A stretch of 64,000 nt of DNA from Lysobacter avium. Its GTDB lineage: Bacteria; Pseudomonadota; Gammaproteobacteria; Xanthomonadales; Xanthomonadaceae. The notes beneath the pieces were generated by a model. The model was not told the DNA's origin and ran no database searches. It saw nothing but the letters and a program-made list of their open reading frames with translations. Positions 8,183-18,789 of the stretch are shown here, piece by piece (within the stretch, counting starts at the first letter, position 1; every line of letters starts with the position of its first letter). The position numbers and the translations under genes were made by a program. The DNA lies in contig NZ_CP063657.1 of assembly GCF_015209745.1 (NCBI RefSeq), forward strand, positions 1,736,001-1,800,000, in the 5' to 3' direction.

Positions 8183-8962
8183 GTGCTTGTAGACACGCAT
8201 TGCCACCTTGACGCTCCGGAGTTCGACCAGGACCGCGCGGAAGTGGTCAAGCGCGCCCGGATCGCCGGCGTCACCCGGCAGGTGGTGCCGGCGACGATTG
8301 CCGCTGGCTGGCCGGGCTTGCGCGACGTCTGTGCCTCTGGCGACGGACTGCACGCCGCGTACGGCCTGCACCCGATGTTCCTGGATGCGCACCGACGCGA
8401 ACACATCGCCGACCTGAAGCAGTGGATTGAACGCGAGAAGCCTGTTGCCGTGGGGGAATGCGGCTTGGATTTCTACATTCCGGATCCGGACCGCGAGGAA
8501 CAGGCCTGGTACTTCGATGCCCAGCTCAAACTGGCGCGCGACTTCGACCTGCCGGTGATCGTCCACGCCCGCCGCGCGGTGGATCAGGTGATCTCCGCGA
8601 TCCGCCGGATCGGCAATCTTCGCGGCGTCGTCCACAGCTTCCCCGGCAGCCAGCAGCAGGCCGATATCCTCTGGGAGAACGGGTTCATGCTCGGATTCGG
8701 CGGGCCGGTCACGTATGAGCGCGCAAAACGCCTGCGCAGGATCGTGGCGACGATGCCGCTGGAATGGCTGCTGCTGGAAACCGACGCACCCGACCAGCCC
8801 GATGCCGCCCATCGCGGCAAGCGCAACGAGCCCGCGCGCATTACCCATGTGCTGGAAACCATCGCCCAGCTGCGGGACATTTCCGCGGATGAGCTGGCCG
8901 CCGCAACCTCGTCCAATGCCGAGCGACTGTTCGGCCTGCCGCCTGCCCCTCAACATTGCTGA
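8183..8962 (+). CDS. TatD family metal-dependent hydrolase (DNase)
   Basis: 259 residues, GTG start giving MLVDTHCHLDAPEFDQD. The TIM-barrel amidohydrolase fold is marked by the first metal site HCHLD, GECGLDFY (about 92-99), the histidine of PVIVHAR (about 119-125), VHSFPGS, and the final LETDAPDQPD, which supplies the last metal-binding aspartate. TatD proteins are 3'-5' exonucleases linked with DNA repair and oxidative stress. The length is normal. It could equally be the YjjV or YcfH branch; the branch cannot be told from the sequence alone. Confidence 0.92.
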   Translation: MLVDTHCHLDAPEFDQDRAEVVKRARIAGVTRQVVPATIAAGWPGLRDVCASGDGLHAAYGLHPMFLDAHRREHIADLKQWIEREKPVAVGECGLDFYIPDPDREEQAWYFDAQLKLARDFDLPVIVHARRAVDQVISAIRRIGNLRGVVHSFPGSQQQADILWENGFMLGFGGPVTYERAKRLRRIVATMPLEWLLLETDAPDQPDAAHRGKRNEPARITHVLETIAQLRDISADELAAATSSNAERLFGLPPAPQHC

Positions 8963-9016
8963 CGCGCCGACCTTTCCGCCGCTCGTGCACAATCGTTTGA
9001 ATAGATGGGGGTGGGC

Positions 9017-9853
9017 ATGCAATCAGTAGAGGGAAAAATCGTCCTGATCACCGGCGCCGCAATGGGCATGGGCCGGCTGTATGCCGAGCGTGCGATCGCG
9101 GAGGGCGCCAAGTCCGTGGTGCTCTGGGACCTGGACGGACCTGGTCTGGCGGCCACCCGGGATGAGATCGGCAGGCCGGGCACACAGATCCACGCCTACG
9201 TTGTAGACGTCGCCTCGCTGTCCGATATCACCACCGCCGCGGCGCGGGTGCGCAGCGAAGTGGGCGATCCGGACGTGGTCATCAACAACGCCGGCATCGT
9301 GCGCAGCAAGCTGTTCTGGGAGCACGACCACACGCGCGACATTGCGGCGGTGATGGACATCAACGTGCTGGCCCTGATGCACATCACCCGCGAGTTCCTT
9401 CCGGCGATGATCGCCAATCCGGGTCCTGCGCGCATTCTGAACGTGGCCTCCGCTTCAGGGATGCTGTCGGTGCCGCGGATGAGCGTCTACGCCGCGTCCA
9501 AATGGGCGGTGATCGGCTGGAGCGATTCAGTGCGGCTGGAACTGTTGCGTGCAGGGCACGGCCACGTACGAGTGACGACGCTGATCCCGAGCTATATCAC
9601 CACCGGCATGTTCGCCGGCGCGCGGGCGCCGCTGCTGACGCCGCTGATGGAACCCGAAGACGTCGTCGACCGTGCGTGGCGAGCGATGAAGCGCGGCAAG
9701 GCCCGGCTGATGATGCCGTGGTCCGTGTGGCTCAGCGGCGCGCTGCGGGGCGTACTGCCGCAGCCGTTGTGGGACGTGCTGGCTGACAGGGTGTTCCGGG
9801 TCTACTCATCGATGGACCATTTCACCGGGCGCCGGCCCAGACCGGGCGCATGA
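9017..9853 (+). CDS. Short-chain dehydrogenase/reductase (SDR), NAD(P)-dependent
   Basis: 278 residues. Classical SDR: cofactor motif TGAAMGMG near residue 12, NNAG (about 87-90), the active-site serine in NVASASG and the catalytic pair YAASK (about 158-162). The C-terminal 50 residues (ARLMMPWSVWLSGALRGVLP) are hydrophobic, as in membrane-associated SDRs that act on lipids or retinol-like substrates. An ATG at 9005 is also in frame, but the ATG at 9017 is preceded by a G-rich ribosome site (GGGGGTGGG). The substrate is unknown. It ends at a strong terminator and is convergent with pnp. Confidence 0.88.
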   Translation: MQSVEGKIVLITGAAMGMGRLYAERAIAEGAKSVVLWDLDGPGLAATRDEIGRPGTQIHAYVVDVASLSDITTAAARVRSEVGDPDVVINNAGIVRSKLFWEHDHTRDIAAVMDINVLALMHITREFLPAMIANPGPARILNVASASGMLSVPRMSVYAASKWAVIGWSDSVRLELLRAGHGHVRVTTLIPSYITTGMFAGARAPLLTPLMEPEDVVDRAWRAMKRGKARLMMPWSVWLSGALRGVLPQPLWDVLADRVFRVYSSMDHFTGRRPRPGA

Positions 9854-9854
9854 A

Positions 9855-9878
9855 AAAAGCGGGCCGAAGCCCGCTTTT
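9855..9878. terminator. Bidirectional rho-independent terminator between the SDR gene and pnp
   Basis: AAAAGCGGGC, loop CGAA, GCCCGCTTTT: a 10-base-pair stem with A/T tracts on both sides, so it reads as a terminator from either strand. It lies directly after the plus-strand SDR stop and 30 bases past the minus-strand pnp stop. Confidence 0.92.
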
Positions 9879-9907
9879 CTGCAAACAAACAATCGCGCCC
9901 TTGCGGA

Positions 9908-12016
9908 TTACTCCGCCGGCGTACCCTCGCCTTCGTCCACGGCCTTCATCGACAGGCGGATGCGGCCCTGCTTGTCGACTTCCAGCACCTTGACCTTGAC
10001 CATGTCGCCTTCCTTGAGCACGTCGCTGACCTTCTCGACGCGGTCGTTGGAGATCTGCGACACGTGGACCAGACCGTCCTTCCCCGGGGAGATCGTCACG
10101 AACGCGCCGAAGTCCATGATCTTGGCGACCTTGCCTTCGTAGATGCGGCCCGGCTCGACGTCCGAGGTGATCTGCTCGATCCGGTCCTTGGCAGCCTGAC
10201 CGGCGATCGCATTGACCGAGGCGATGGTGATCGTGCCGTCGTCCTGGATGTCGATCTGGGTGCCGGTTTCCTTGGTGATGGCCTGGATCACCGAGCCACC
10301 CTTGCCGATCACTTCACGGATCTTGTCGGGATGGATCTTGATGGTGATCAGGCGCGGCGCGAACTCGCTCAGCTCGCCACGCGGCGAGGTCATCGCATGG
10401 GCCATCTCGCCCAGGATATGCAGGCGACCGGCCTTGGCCTGCTGCAGCGCCGCCTTCATGATCTCCTCGGTGATGCCCTGGATCTTGATGTCCATCTGCA
10501 GGGCCGAAATGCCCTCGCTGGTACCGGCCACCTTGAAGTCCATGTCGCCCAGGTGATCCTCGTCGCCGAGGATGTCGGACAGCACGACGTAGTCATTGCC
10601 TTCCTTCACCAGGCCCATCGCGATGCCCGCGACCGGGGCCTTGATCGGCACCCCGGCGTCCATCAGTGCCAGCGAGCTGCCGCAGACCGACGCCATCGAC
10701 GAGGAGCCGTTCGACTCGGTGATCTCCGAGACCACGCGGATGGTGTACGGGAAGGCTTCCATGGTCGGCATCACGGCGAGCACGCCGCGCTTGGCCAGGC
10801 GCCCGTGGCCGATCTCGCGGCGCTTCGGGCCCATCATGCGGCCCGCTTCGCCCACCGAGTAGGGAGGGAAGTTGTAGTGGAACAGGAAGTGGTCCTTGTA
10901 CTCGCCGCCCACGGCATCGATGACCTGGCCATCGCGCGCGGTACCCAGGGTGACCGCGACGATCGCCTGGGTCTCGCCACGGGTGAACAGCGCCGAGCCG
11001 TGCACACGCGGCAGGATGCTGACCTTGGAGCTGATCCCGCGCACCGCGTCGGGGGCACGGCCGTCGATACGGACCTTGGTGCTGAGCACAGTGCCGCGCA
11101 GGGTGCTGTATTCCAGCTCGGAAAACTGCTTGGATACGTCGCTTGTGGTCCAGCCGTTGGCTTCCATCTGCTCGGCCATCGAGCCTAGCACGTCCTTCTT
11201 CAGCGCCGAGATGGCGTCCTTGCGCTCGAGCTTGTCGCTCACCGCAAACGCCTGGGTCAGGCGATCGCCCAGCGTGGCCTTCAGTGCGGAGACCAGCGAC
11301 TCGTCGGCGGCCGGCGCAGACCAGGTCCACTTGGGCTTGCCGGCCTCGGCGACCAGCTCGTTGATCGCGTTGATCGCGACCTGCATCTGCTGGTGGCCGA
11401 ACATCACCGCGCCCAGCATCACGTCCTCGGACAGCACATCGGCTTCAGACTCGACCATCAGAACCGCATCGGCGGTACCGGCGACGACGAGCTCAAGCTT
11501 GGAATCCTCCAGCTCCGAGACGGTCGGGTTGAGGATGTACTCGCCATCCTTGTAGCCGACCTTGGCGGCAGCGATTGGGCCATCAAACGGCGCACCCGAC
11601 AGCGCGAGCGCGGCGGAGGCGCCGATCAGGGCCGGGATGTCGCCGTCGATCTCCGGGTTCAGCGACATCACCGTGGCGATGATCTGGACCTCGTTGCGGA
11701 AGCCATCGGGGAACAGCGGGCGGATCGGACGATCGATCAGGCGGGAGATCAGCGTCTCCTTCTCGGTCTGGCGCCCTTCGCGCTTGAAGAAGCCGCCGGG
11801 GATGCGGCCGCCAGCGTAGAACTTTTCCTGATAGTCGACGGTCAGGGGGAAGAAATCCTGGCCCTCGCGCGCGGTTTTGTTGGCAACCGCGCTGACCAGC
11901 AGCACGGTGTCTTCAACGCGGACGATTACTGCGCCGCCGGCCTGGCGGGCGATCTCACCGGTTTCCAGGGTGACCTGGTGCTTGCCGTACTGGAAGGTCT
12001 TGGTAATTTTTGACAC
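9908..12016 (-). CDS. pnp: Polyribonucleotide nucleotidyltransferase (PNPase)
   Basis: 702 residues. Phosphorolytic 3'-5' exoribonuclease, a core part of the RNA degradosome. Two RNase PH domains (about 10-220 and 325-550) with the second containing the catalytic DMDFKVAGT and [11 protein letters not shown] stretches, then KH ([20 protein letters not shown], about 555-610) and S1 ([17 protein letters not shown], about 620-690). The GTG start is preceded by AGGAATT at a good distance. It follows rpsO, as in Escherichia coli, with a hairpin in the gap that could be an RNase III or terminator site. Confidence 0.98.
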   Translation of the reverse strand: MSKITKTFQYGKHQVTLETGEIARQAGGAVIVRVEDTVLLVSAVANKTAREGQDFFPLTVDYQEKFYAGGRIPGGFFKREGRQTEKETLISRLIDRPIRPLFPDGFRNEVQIIATVMSLNPEIDGDIPALIGASAALALSGAPFDGPIAAAKVGYKDGEYILNPTVSELEDSKLELVVAGTADAVLMVESEADVLSEDVMLGAVMFGHQQMQVAINAINELVAEAGKPKWTWSAPAADESLVSALKATLGDRLTQAFAVSDKLERKDAISALKKDVLGSMAEQMEANGWTTSDVSKQFSELEYSTLRGTVLSTKVRIDGRAPDAVRGISSKVSILPRVHGSALFTRGETQAIVAVTLGTARDGQVIDAVGGEYKDHFLFHYNFPPYSVGEAGRMMGPKRREIGHGRLAKRGVLAVMPTMEAFPYTIRVVSEITESNGSSSMASVCGSSLALMDAGVPIKAPVAGIAMGLVKEGNDYVVLSDILGDEDHLGDMDFKVAGTSEGISALQMDIKIQGITEEIMKAALQQAKAGRLHILGEMAHAMTSPRGELSEFAPRLITIKIHPDKIREVIGKGGSVIQAITKETGTQIDIQDDGTITIASVNAIAGQAAKDRIEQITSDVEPGRIYEGKVAKIMDFGAFVTISPGKDGLVHVSQISNDRVEKVSDVLKEGDMVKVKVLEVDKQGRIRLSMKAVDEGEGTPAE

Positions 12017-12128
12017 GTTGAATTCCTATCGGTGCGGTTGCGGTCAGGCGTTGGCCGGGGGGTTGCCCGGACGGTCGCCGGCTGCGACCTGTTGCTGGTT
12101 CTACCACGGCCTTCCGACCGCGGAAACG

Positions 12129-12156
12129 CATCGCGGCGCCCGTAAGCGCCGCGATG
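12129..12156 (-). terminator. rpsO-pnp intergenic hairpin
   Basis: An 11-base-pair stem, CATCGCGGCGC against GCGCCGCGATG with a 6-base loop, starts 9 bases after the rpsO stop. There is only a weak U tract (CGTTTCC) after it on the minus strand, so it is probably a leaky terminator or a processing site that lets some transcription enter pnp. In E. coli the same gap holds a terminator and an RNase III site that controls pnp; whether this hairpin acts so is an inference. Confidence 0.6.
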
Positions 12157-12164
12157 GGAAAAGT

Positions 12165-12425
12165 TTAGCGACGAAGGCCGAGCTTCGCGATCAATGCCTT
12201 GTAACGAGCCACGTCCTTGCGGTGCAGATAGTCAAGCAGGCTGCGACGGCGGTTCACCATCATCAGCAGGCCACGACGGCTGTGGTGGTCCTGTTTGTGC
12301 TCCTTGAAGTGACCCTGGAGCATCTCGATGCGTGCGGTCAGCAGGGCGACCTGGACTTCCGGCGAGCCGGTGTCGTTCTCGCCGCGCTTGTTCTCTTCAA
12401 TGACTTTCTGGGTATCAATGGACAT
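12165..12425 (-). CDS. rpsO: 30S ribosomal protein S15
   Basis: 86 residues. Primary 16S rRNA-binding protein of the small-subunit platform. [20 protein letters not shown] opens the protein; the [14 protein letters not shown] and [20 protein letters not shown] stretches hold the rRNA-contacting residues, and the end LIAKLGLRR is typical. Its leader (12426-12602) has a clear sigma70-like promoter and a hairpin that could serve S15 feedback. Confidence 0.98.
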   Translation of the reverse strand: MSIDTQKVIEENKRGENDTGSPEVQVALLTARIEMLQGHFKEHKQDHHSRRGLLMMVNRRRSLLDYLHRKDVARYKALIAKLGLRR

Positions 12426-12461
12426 CTTGGTGCCTCGTAGACGCGCGACCCGCAGAACGCT

Positions 12462-12486
12462 GCCGGCACTGGAAAAAAGTGCCGGC
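12462..12486 (-). promoter_or_regulatory. rpsO leader stem-loop, possible S15 autoregulatory element
   Basis: A 9-base-pair perfect stem, GCCGGCACT against AGTGCCGGC, lies 36-61 bases upstream of the rpsO ATG. The loop read on the transcribed strand is all pyrimidine (TTTTTCC). The U-rich run is in the loop, not after the stem, so this is not an ordinary terminator. S15 represses its own mRNA through leader structures in several bacteria, and structures differ between groups. Confidence 0.45.
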
Positions 12487-12557
12487 GCACCACAATGGTC
12501 CGCCGCTGGATGGTAGGAGATTGTTGAAACGAAGGATGCCTGTCAAAGGCAAGGCGA

Positions 12558-12586
12558 ATTGTAGCCTCCTGCCCAGGTGACAACAA
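12558..12586 (-). promoter_or_regulatory. Sigma70-like promoter for rpsO
   Basis: TTGTTG at 12586-12581 and TACAAT at 12563-12558 with a 17-base spacer, just past the truB stop. The predicted transcript would begin near 12551, giving a leader of about 125 bases that contains the stem-loop at 12462-12486. Confidence 0.55.
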
Positions 12587-12602
12587 GGCGCAGGGGAGGA
12601 TT

Positions 12603-13559
12603 TCAGGGCTGCGGGGCAGTGGCCCAGACGAACAGGCGCTGCGGATGGACCCAACCGGCATCGTCGATGCGCCCGATGCCGAGCGCACGACCGTCCTGAT
12701 CATGGACCGCGACCGTGGTGCCGGCACTCACCTCCGGCTTCGCTGCCGGTAGAACCGGCTGTCCGAAGCCAAGCGTGCGGGCCTGGGCCTCGTCCAGGTC
12801 CACCCGGGTAAAGTCAGCCAGACCGGCCTCAACGGGCAGCAGCGCGGCATCCAGGACGGCCTCACCCTGCTTCGCGAGCGCTTCCAGCGCCTCCAGGGTA
12901 AGCATCCGGGGCTGCCGGAAAGGGTCGACCCAGGTCCGGCGAAGATGTTCGACATGCGCACCACAGCCAAGAGACTCGCCCATGTCACGCACCAGGCTGC
13001 GGATGTAGGTACCGGAACCGCACTCGACGCCGAGCTGAAGGCGCTCCCCGTCGCGCGCCAGCAGGTCAAGCGAATGCACGGTCACCTTACGCACCGGCGC
13101 CTCGATCGCTTCGCCCCTGCGGGCCTTGGCATAGAGGGGTTCACCTCCCTGTTTGAGCGCGGAGTAGATCGGTGCGCGCTGCTCGATCCCGCCGCGCAGT
13201 GGTGTCAGCGCGGCTTCGATATCTGCATCGACCAGCGCGGGGACCGGGCGCTCGCGAAGTACCGTGCCGTCGGCATCATCGGTATCGGTGCTGATGCCCA
13301 GCACTGCGGTGGCCAGATAGGCCTTGTCGGCACCGAGCAGCAGCCCGGCGATCTTGGTCGCCTCGCCAAAGCAGATCGGCAACAAGCCTGTCGCGAGGGG
13401 ATCAAGGCTTCCGGTATGGCCCGCCTTGCGGGCACGGAAGATGTGGCGGGCGCGCTGCATCGCCTGGTTGGAACTCAGGCCCGCGGGCTTGTCCAGCAAC
13501 AACAGGCCATCAAGGGAACGAAACCGGGTACGGGGACGTTTTCCCGCGGCGGCGGTCAT
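12603..13559 (-). CDS. truB: tRNA pseudouridine(55) synthase TruB
   Basis: 318 residues. Makes pseudouridine-55 in the T loop of tRNAs. The catalytic aspartate is in [13 protein letters not shown] (about residues 47-59), preceded by [20 protein letters not shown]. The C-terminal part is a PUA-like RNA-binding extension. The ATG overlaps the rbfA stop by four bases, so translation is probably coupled. It belongs to the conserved rimP-nusA-infB-rbfA-truB-rpsO-pnp series. Confidence 0.97.
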   Translation of the reverse strand: MTAAAGKRPRTRFRSLDGLLLLDKPAGLSSNQAMQRARHIFRARKAGHTGSLDPLATGLLPICFGEATKIAGLLLGADKAYLATAVLGISTDTDDADGTVLRERPVPALVDADIEAALTPLRGGIEQRAPIYSALKQGGEPLYAKARRGEAIEAPVRKVTVHSLDLLARDGERLQLGVECGSGTYIRSLVRDMGESLGCGAHVEHLRRTWVDPFRQPRMLTLEALEALAKQGEAVLDAALLPVEAGLADFTRVDLDEAQARTLGFGQPVLPAAKPEVSAGTTVAVHDQDGRALGIGRIDDAGWVHPQRLFVWATAPQP

Positions 13560-13930
13560 TCCTGCGGATCGTCCCCGTCATCGGTGGCCAGCGGCGGGTT
13601 TTCGCGCAGCAGGGTGTCGATTCGCTCGCCACGGTCGACCGAGTCGTCGTAGTGGAAATGCAGTTCGGGCACGTGGCGCAGCTTCATCGCCCGGCCCAAC
13701 TCGTAACGCAGCGGCTTGACGAGCTCCTTCAGCCCGGCCATGGCCTCGTCGGAGCGCTCGGCCTGCAACGCGGTGACGAAGACCTTGGCGTGCGCCAGGT
13801 CCCGGGTCACCTCGACATCGGACACGCTCACCGATGGAAGGCCGTGCTCGCGAACCGCCGCATGCACCAGGGTGCCCAGCTCACGTCGGAGCTGGGCGGA
13901 AACACGATCGGAGCGATGGAAGGTCTTCAT
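13556..13930 (-). CDS. rbfA: 30S ribosome-binding factor RbfA
   Basis: 124 residues. Late assembly factor of the small ribosomal subunit, needed for 16S rRNA 5' end maturation and cold growth. [19 protein letters not shown], then the KH-like core with [20 protein letters not shown] and [24 protein letters not shown], are diagnostic. I start at the ATG four bases after the infB stop; an upstream in-frame ATG would overlap infB and adds no family sequence. Confidence 0.96.
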   Translation of the reverse strand: MKTFHRSDRVSAQLRRELGTLVHAAVREHGLPSVSVSDVEVTRDLAHAKVFVTALQAERSDEAMAGLKELVKPLRYELGRAMKLRHVPELHFHYDDSVDRGERIDTLLRENPPLATDDGDDPQE

Positions 13931-13934
13931 CGCA

Positions 13935-16502
13935 TCACAGCGTGCGCTGGACTTCGATGCGCTCGAAGCACTCGATGACATCGCCAACCTGGACGTCGTT
14001 GTACTGCTTCACACCGATGCCGCACTCGGTGTTGACGCGGACCTCGTCGACGTTCTCCTTGAAGCGGCGCAGGGATTCCAGCTCGCCTTCGAAGATGACC
14101 ACGCTGTCGCGCAGGACGCGGATCGGCTTGGTCCGCTTGACCACGCCCTCCACCACCATGCAGCCGGCAACCGCGCCGAACTTGGAGCTGCGGAAGACGT
14201 CGCGGACCTCGGCGTTGCCGATGATTTCCTCGCGGATCTCCACGCCCAGGATGCCGGACGCGACCTGCTTCACCTGATCGATCACGTCATAGATGATCGA
14301 GAAGTAGCGCAGGTCCACGCCGTTGGTCTCGATGACCTTGCGCGCCGAGGCGTCGGCGCGGACGTTGAAGCCGATGATGGTGGCCTTGGAGGTCGAGGCC
14401 AGCTGCGCGTCGGACTCGTTGATACCACCGACACCGGAGCCGATCACGTTGATGCGGATGTCGCTGGTGGACAACGCGGTGAGTGCCTCGGTCAGTGCCT
14501 GCACCGAACCCTGCACGTCCGCCTTGATGATCAAGGGCAGGCTCAGCTGATCACCCTGGCCGATCTGGGCCATGATGTCTTCCATGCGGTTGCCGCTCTG
14601 GGCGACCAGACGCGATTCGCGGCGCTGCGCGTCACGCTGACCGGCAACATCCTTGGCCAGGCGCTCGTCCTCGACCACGACGAAATCGTCGCCGGCATCG
14701 GGCACGCCGGACAGGCCCAGGACCTGCACGGGAATGGATGGCCCGGCGGAATCGACCTGCTCGCCTGCCTCGTTGAACAGCGCTCGTACGCGGCCATATT
14801 GCACGCCGCAGACCAGGTAGTCGCCCTTCTTGAGCTCACCCTGCTGCACCAGCACCGTAGCCACGGCACCGCGGCCCTTGTCGAGCGCGGACTCGATGAC
14901 GACGCCGCTGGCGCGGCCATCAGCCACCGCAGACAGCTCGAGGAACTCGGCCTGCAGCGTGATCGCGTCCAGCAGGCCGTCGATGTTCTGCCCGGTCTTT
15001 GCCGAGAGCTCAACGAACTGGGTGTCACCACCGAACTCCTCGGCGACGACCTCGTGCTCGAGCAACTCGTTCTTGACCCGCAGCGGGTCGGCTTCGGACT
15101 TGTCGATCTTGTTGATCGCCACGATCAGCGGAACGCCGGCGGCCTTGGCATGCTGCACCGCTTCCACCGTCTGCGGCTTCACGCCATCGTCGGCGGCAAC
15201 CACGAGCACAATGATGTCGGTCAGCTTGGCACCGCGCGAGCGCATCGACGAGAACGCCGCGTGGCCCGGGGTATCCAGGAAGCTGATGATGCCCTTGTCG
15301 GTTTCGACGTGGTACGCACCGATGTGCTGGGTGATGCCACCCGCTTCGCCGGTGGCGATCTTGGTGCGGCGGATATAGTCCAGCAACGAGGTCTTGCCGT
15401 GGTCGACGTGACCCATGATGGTCACGACCGGCGGACGGGATGTCTGCTCGCCGTCGATGTTCTCGACGTGGGCCAGCAGGACATTCTCCACGTCGGCGGC
15501 GTCGGCGCGGACCACGTTGTGGCCCAGCTCCTCGGTCACCAGCGCGGCGGTGTCATGGTCGATGCTCTGCGTGATCGTCGCCATGACGCCCATCTTGAAC
15601 AGCGCCTTGACCACTTCGCCGCCCTTGAGCGACATCTTCTGCGCCAGGTCGGCCACGGTGATGGTCTCGCCGATGGCGACATCGCGCACGATCGGCGCGG
15701 TCGGCCGGGTGAAGCCCGTTCCGGTACGGCTCTGGTCGCTCTGGCGGCGCGGCTTGGCGCGGCCACGGGTATTGGTGGAACGACGCGCACGATCGGACGC
15801 ACTCAGGTGCATCTGGCCGGCAAAACGCTTGCCGCCGCGATCATCATCGCGGCCCGCCGGAGCGGCCGCACCACGACCCTTGCGGGGTGCTGCCGGGCGG
15901 TCATCGCCGCGGGCAGGTGGTTTGGGATGACCGTGGCCATGCGTTGGCGCCGGCTCGGGAATCTCGTCGGGCGCAGCAACCACCGGCGCGGCTTCGGCGG
16001 CCTTGGCTTCTTCGATCTTGCGGCGCTCGGCTTCTTCTGCGTCACGCTTGGCCTGCTCGGCCTCCTCGGCGCGGCGCTGGTCAGCCTCGGCCAATGCCTT
16101 CTGCTCGGCCAGATTGCGCTGACGCGATTCCTCCAGCTTGCGCAGGATCTCGGCGCGCTCATCGGTCGGATCCACGACGCCGGCATCGGGCCGGACCACT
16201 GTGACCTTCTTGCGCACGACGACATCCACCGTCGACCGGCTCTTGCCACCGCCGACGGTCAATTCCTGCCGGCGGCTGCGGTTGAGGGTGATCTTTTTCG
16301 GGGCCTCGCCCTTGGCGTCCGCGGTTTCCGGCTTGCCATGGGTGCGACGCAGGAACCCGAGCAATTTGACCTTCTCGGTACTGGTGACGGCCTGGTCCGG
16401 GCCACTGAACGGCATGCCGGCCTCGGCCAACTGCTCCAGCAACTTCTCGACCGGCGTATTCACCAGTTGGGCCAACTTGCGGATGGTGGTTTGCTGCGAC
16501 AT
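13935..16502 (-). CDS. infB: Translation initiation factor IF-2
   Basis: 855 residues. GTPase that places initiator tRNA on the ribosome. An N-terminal IF2_N domain ([20 protein letters not shown]) and a second N-domain copy near residue 270 ([20 protein letters not shown]) flank a charged, alanine- and arginine-rich linker. The G domain has [16 protein letters not shown] (P loop, about 355), DTPGHAAF (G3) and NKID (G4), followed by the beta-barrel and fMet-tRNA-binding domains. Start chosen at MSQQ; the longer frame adds 17 residues without family match. It lies 95 bases after nusA. Confidence 0.98.
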   Translation of the reverse strand: MSQQTTIRKLAQLVNTPVEKLLEQLAEAGMPFSGPDQAVTSTEKVKLLGFLRRTHGKPETADAKGEAPKKITLNRSRRQELTVGGGKSRSTVDVVVRKKVTVVRPDAGVVDPTDERAEILRKLEESRQRNLAEQKALAEADQRRAEEAEQAKRDAEEAERRKIEEAKAAEAAPVVAAPDEIPEPAPTHGHGHPKPPARGDDRPAAPRKGRGAAAPAGRDDDRGGKRFAGQMHLSASDRARRSTNTRGRAKPRRQSDQSRTGTGFTRPTAPIVRDVAIGETITVADLAQKMSLKGGEVVKALFKMGVMATITQSIDHDTAALVTEELGHNVVRADAADVENVLLAHVENIDGEQTSRPPVVTIMGHVDHGKTSLLDYIRRTKIATGEAGGITQHIGAYHVETDKGIISFLDTPGHAAFSSMRSRGAKLTDIIVLVVAADDGVKPQTVEAVQHAKAAGVPLIVAINKIDKSEADPLRVKNELLEHEVVAEEFGGDTQFVELSAKTGQNIDGLLDAITLQAEFLELSAVADGRASGVVIESALDKGRGAVATVLVQQGELKKGDYLVCGVQYGRVRALFNEAGEQVDSAGPSIPVQVLGLSGVPDAGDDFVVVEDERLAKDVAGQRDAQRRESRLVAQSGNRMEDIMAQIGQGDQLSLPLIIKADVQGSVQALTEALTALSTSDIRINVIGSGVGGINESDAQLASTSKATIIGFNVRADASARKVIETNGVDLRYFSIIYDVIDQVKQVASGILGVEIREEIIGNAEVRDVFRSSKFGAVAGCMVVEGVVKRTKPIRVLRDSVVIFEGELESLRRFKENVDEVRVNTECGIGVKQYNDVQVGDVIECFERIEVQRTL

Positions 16503-16597
16503 TCGGTTTCCGTGTCCTGTGGCACGGACCAGTGCCCGTGCGTGATGATGCATTGTAGCGGCTGGGTTGCCTGAACCCGGTCAAAAACCCCGCCGCG

Positions 16598-18088
16598 TTA
16601 CTCGAACCAGTGTTTGCGCGCTTCCATGATCAATGCGGAGGCGCGTGCCTCGTCCAGGCCTTCAACGTCGGCCAGCTCGTCGGTGGCAAGATCGGCCAGG
16701 TCGTCCCTGGTGACGATGCCCCGCGCGGCGAGGACAAGGGCGAGATCTTCGTCCATGCCCTCCAGCGTAAGCAGGTCCTGCGAAGGGGCGCCGTCGTCCT
16801 CCACTGCCTCTTCGGCGGCGAGCGCGTCATCAAGCAGCGCATCGCGGGCGCGGGTGCGCAGTTCCTCGACAATGTCCTCGTCGAAGCCTTCCACGGCCAG
16901 CAATTCGCCGACCGGGACGTAGGCAATCTCCTCGATGGTATTGAAGCCTTCCGCCACAAGGATCGACGCGATTTCCTCATCGACCTCCAGCTTCTCCTGG
17001 AACAGCTGGCGGGCGGCCGACTGCTCGGCCTCCGACTTCTCGGTGACCTGGTCCTGGGTCATCACGTTGAGCTGCCAACCCGACAGGCGGCTGGCGAGGC
17101 GCACGTTCTGACCGCCCTTGCCGATCGCCTGGGCGAGGCGGTCTTCGGCAACCGCCAGGTCCATCGAGTGCTTGTCCTCGTCGACGATGATCGACTGGAC
17201 CTCGGCGGGCGCCATTGCGTTGATCACGAACTGGGCCGGATTGTCGGACCACAGCACGATATCCACGCGCTCGCCGTTGAGCTCGTTGGTGACCGCCTGC
17301 ACGCGCGAACCACGCATGCCAATGCAGGCACCGATCGGATCGGTTCGGTTGTCGTGTGCGAGCACCGCGATCTTCGCGCGGTCGCCCGGATCGCGCGCGC
17401 AGCCCATGATCGAGACCAGGCCCTGGCCGACCTCGGGCACCTCGAGCTTGAACAGTTCCATCATGAACTCGGGGGCGGCGCGGCTGATGAACAGCTGCGG
17501 CCCACGCGGCTCGCTGCGCACGTCGTAGAGGTAACCGCGGACGCGGTCGCCCGCACGCAGGACGTCACGCGGAATGCCCTTGTCCTTGGTGATGATCGCC
17601 TCGGCGTTGCCGCCCAGGTCGACGTAGATGTTGCCGCGCTCGACGCGCTTGACGATGCCCGTCACCAGCTCGCCGACGCGGTCCTTCCAGGCATCGATGA
17701 CCTGCGCTCGCTCGGCCTCGCGCACGCGCTGCACGATCACCTGCTTGGCGGCCTGCGCGGCAATGCGTCCGAACTCCGGGTTGTCGATCTGCTCGTCGAT
17801 GTAGTCGCCGACCTCGACGCCCTCGACCTCGTCGACGGCATCCATCAGGCGGATCTGGCGGTCGGGCGACTCCATGACCACGTCATCGGCGACCACTTCC
17901 ATGCGCCGGAAGGTCTCGTAGCTGCCGTCCTCGGGATTGATCTTGACCCGGACCAGCACGTCTTCGTCGAGGTAGCGCTTCTTCGCCGCGGAGGCCAGCG
18001 CGGCCTCGATGGCATCGAGGATCACCGACTCCGGCACGCCCTTCTCATGGGCGACCGCGTCCACGACCAGCAACAGTTCCTTGCTCAT
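16598..18088 (-). CDS. nusA: Transcription termination/antitermination factor NusA
   Basis: 496 residues. RNA-polymerase-binding factor for pausing, termination and antitermination. N-terminal polymerase-binding domain (MSKELLLVVDAVAHEKGVPE), S1 domain (about 135-200, VGELVTGIVKRVERGNIYVD), KH1 and KH2 (IGACIGMRGSRVQAVTNELN; AIGKGGQNVRLASRLSGW), and two C-terminal acidic repeats (about 365-425 and 440-496), the arrangement of gammaproteobacterial NusA. The ATG follows the rimP stop by four bases; an upstream in-frame start would run inside rimP. Confidence 0.98.
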   Translation of the reverse strand: MSKELLLVVDAVAHEKGVPESVILDAIEAALASAAKKRYLDEDVLVRVKINPEDGSYETFRRMEVVADDVVMESPDRQIRLMDAVDEVEGVEVGDYIDEQIDNPEFGRIAAQAAKQVIVQRVREAERAQVIDAWKDRVGELVTGIVKRVERGNIYVDLGGNAEAIITKDKGIPRDVLRAGDRVRGYLYDVRSEPRGPQLFISRAAPEFMMELFKLEVPEVGQGLVSIMGCARDPGDRAKIAVLAHDNRTDPIGACIGMRGSRVQAVTNELNGERVDIVLWSDNPAQFVINAMAPAEVQSIIVDEDKHSMDLAVAEDRLAQAIGKGGQNVRLASRLSGWQLNVMTQDQVTEKSEAEQSAARQLFQEKLEVDEEIASILVAEGFNTIEEIAYVPVGELLAVEGFDEDIVEELRTRARDALLDDALAAEEAVEDDGAPSQDLLTLEGMDEDLALVLAARGIVTRDDLADLATDELADVEGLDEARASALIMEARKHWFE

Positions 18089-18092
18089 CTCG

Positions 18093-18707
18093 TCACTCCG
18101 CCGCGGGCGGTTCGTCCGCCGTCGGCTTGTTGGTTGATTTTCCGGTTGGATTCTTTCGCGCACCCGGCTTGGCACCGGGCTTGCTTGGCGCCAGGCCCAG
18201 CGCGGCCCAGTCGGGAACCAGGCGCGCCTTGTCGATATTGTCTGCGGCGACCACAAACTCGGCCCCGTCCACCAGGAACGATACGCCCTCGCCGTCGACC
18301 CGGGTGATGACGCCGGTGAGGCGACGGCGCCCATCGATCGGCAGTCGCAGCGTGACTTTGGCGGTCTCGCCGATGAAGCGGGCGAACTGCGCCTGCGTGA
18401 ACAGCGGTCGATCGAGCCCGGGGGAGGACACCTCGAGGGTGTAGTTGCCGGAAATCGGGTCTTCCACGTCGAGTTGGGCGGACACCTCGCGGCTCACCGC
18501 CTCGCAGTCCTCGATGGAGACCGAGCGCGGCAAGTGGTCACCATTGCCGGTCTCCGCTGGATCAGCCCCGTCGGCCGGCACGTCGATGTACAGCCGCACG
18601 ACCGCACCGCCCGGTGACGGGAGGTACTCGATGCCAAGCAGCTCGACTCCCAGGGAAGAAACCGTTGGGGCGAGAAGGCGGCTGATTTCGGCGGCTTTGT
18701 CCGTCAC
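18093..18707 (-). CDS. rimP: Ribosome maturation factor RimP
   Basis: 204 residues. Binds the free 30S subunit and aids its maturation. GTG start giving [20 protein letters not shown]. Family signatures are [41 protein letters not shown] and [15 protein letters not shown]. The last 45 residues are a basic, low-complexity tail ([20 protein letters not shown]) that is longer than in E. coli. It is the first protein gene after the initiator tRNA, with a terminator-like hairpin in between. Confidence 0.96.
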   Translation of the reverse strand: MTDKAAEISRLLAPTVSSLGVELLGIEYLPSPGGAVVRLYIDVPADGADPAETGNGDHLPRSVSIEDCEAVSREVSAQLDVEDPISGNYTLEVSSPGLDRPLFTQAQFARFIGETAKVTLRLPIDGRRRLTGVITRVDGEGVSFLVDGAEFVVAADNIDKARLVPDWAALGLAPSKPGAKPGARKNPTGKSTNKPTADEPPAAE

Positions 18708-18753
18708 TCGTGGCTGACTCCTGCGATCGCACGTGGATATCTGCAAACCATTC

Positions 18754-18789
18754 CAGCAAAAACAACAAAGGACCCAATGGGCCCCTTGT
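18754..18789 (-). terminator. Terminator or attenuator between initiator tRNA and rimP
   Basis: Read on the minus strand, ACAAGGGGCCC, loop ATT, GGGTCCTTTGT forms an 11-base-pair stem with two G-U pairs, followed at once by a U-rich run (TGTTTTTGC). It is 134 bases past the tRNA and 47 bases before rimP. A leaky terminator here would set the ratio of tRNA to nusA-operon mRNA. The metY-nusA operon of E. coli also has terminators in this position. Confidence 0.7.

Noticed and set aside
12541..12546. A TTGACA-like -35 box (minus strand) before rpsO
   Set aside because: The -35 is perfect but no acceptable -10 hexamer lies 16-18 bases downstream; the TTGTTG/TACAAT pair just upstream is better.
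13716..16574. A 952-codon open frame opposite infB on the plus strand
   Set aside because: It is the exact antisense of infB. In GC-rich DNA the codon bias of a real gene removes stops from an antisense frame; the translated product is low in complexity, rich in His, Asp, Leu and Gly, and matches no family.
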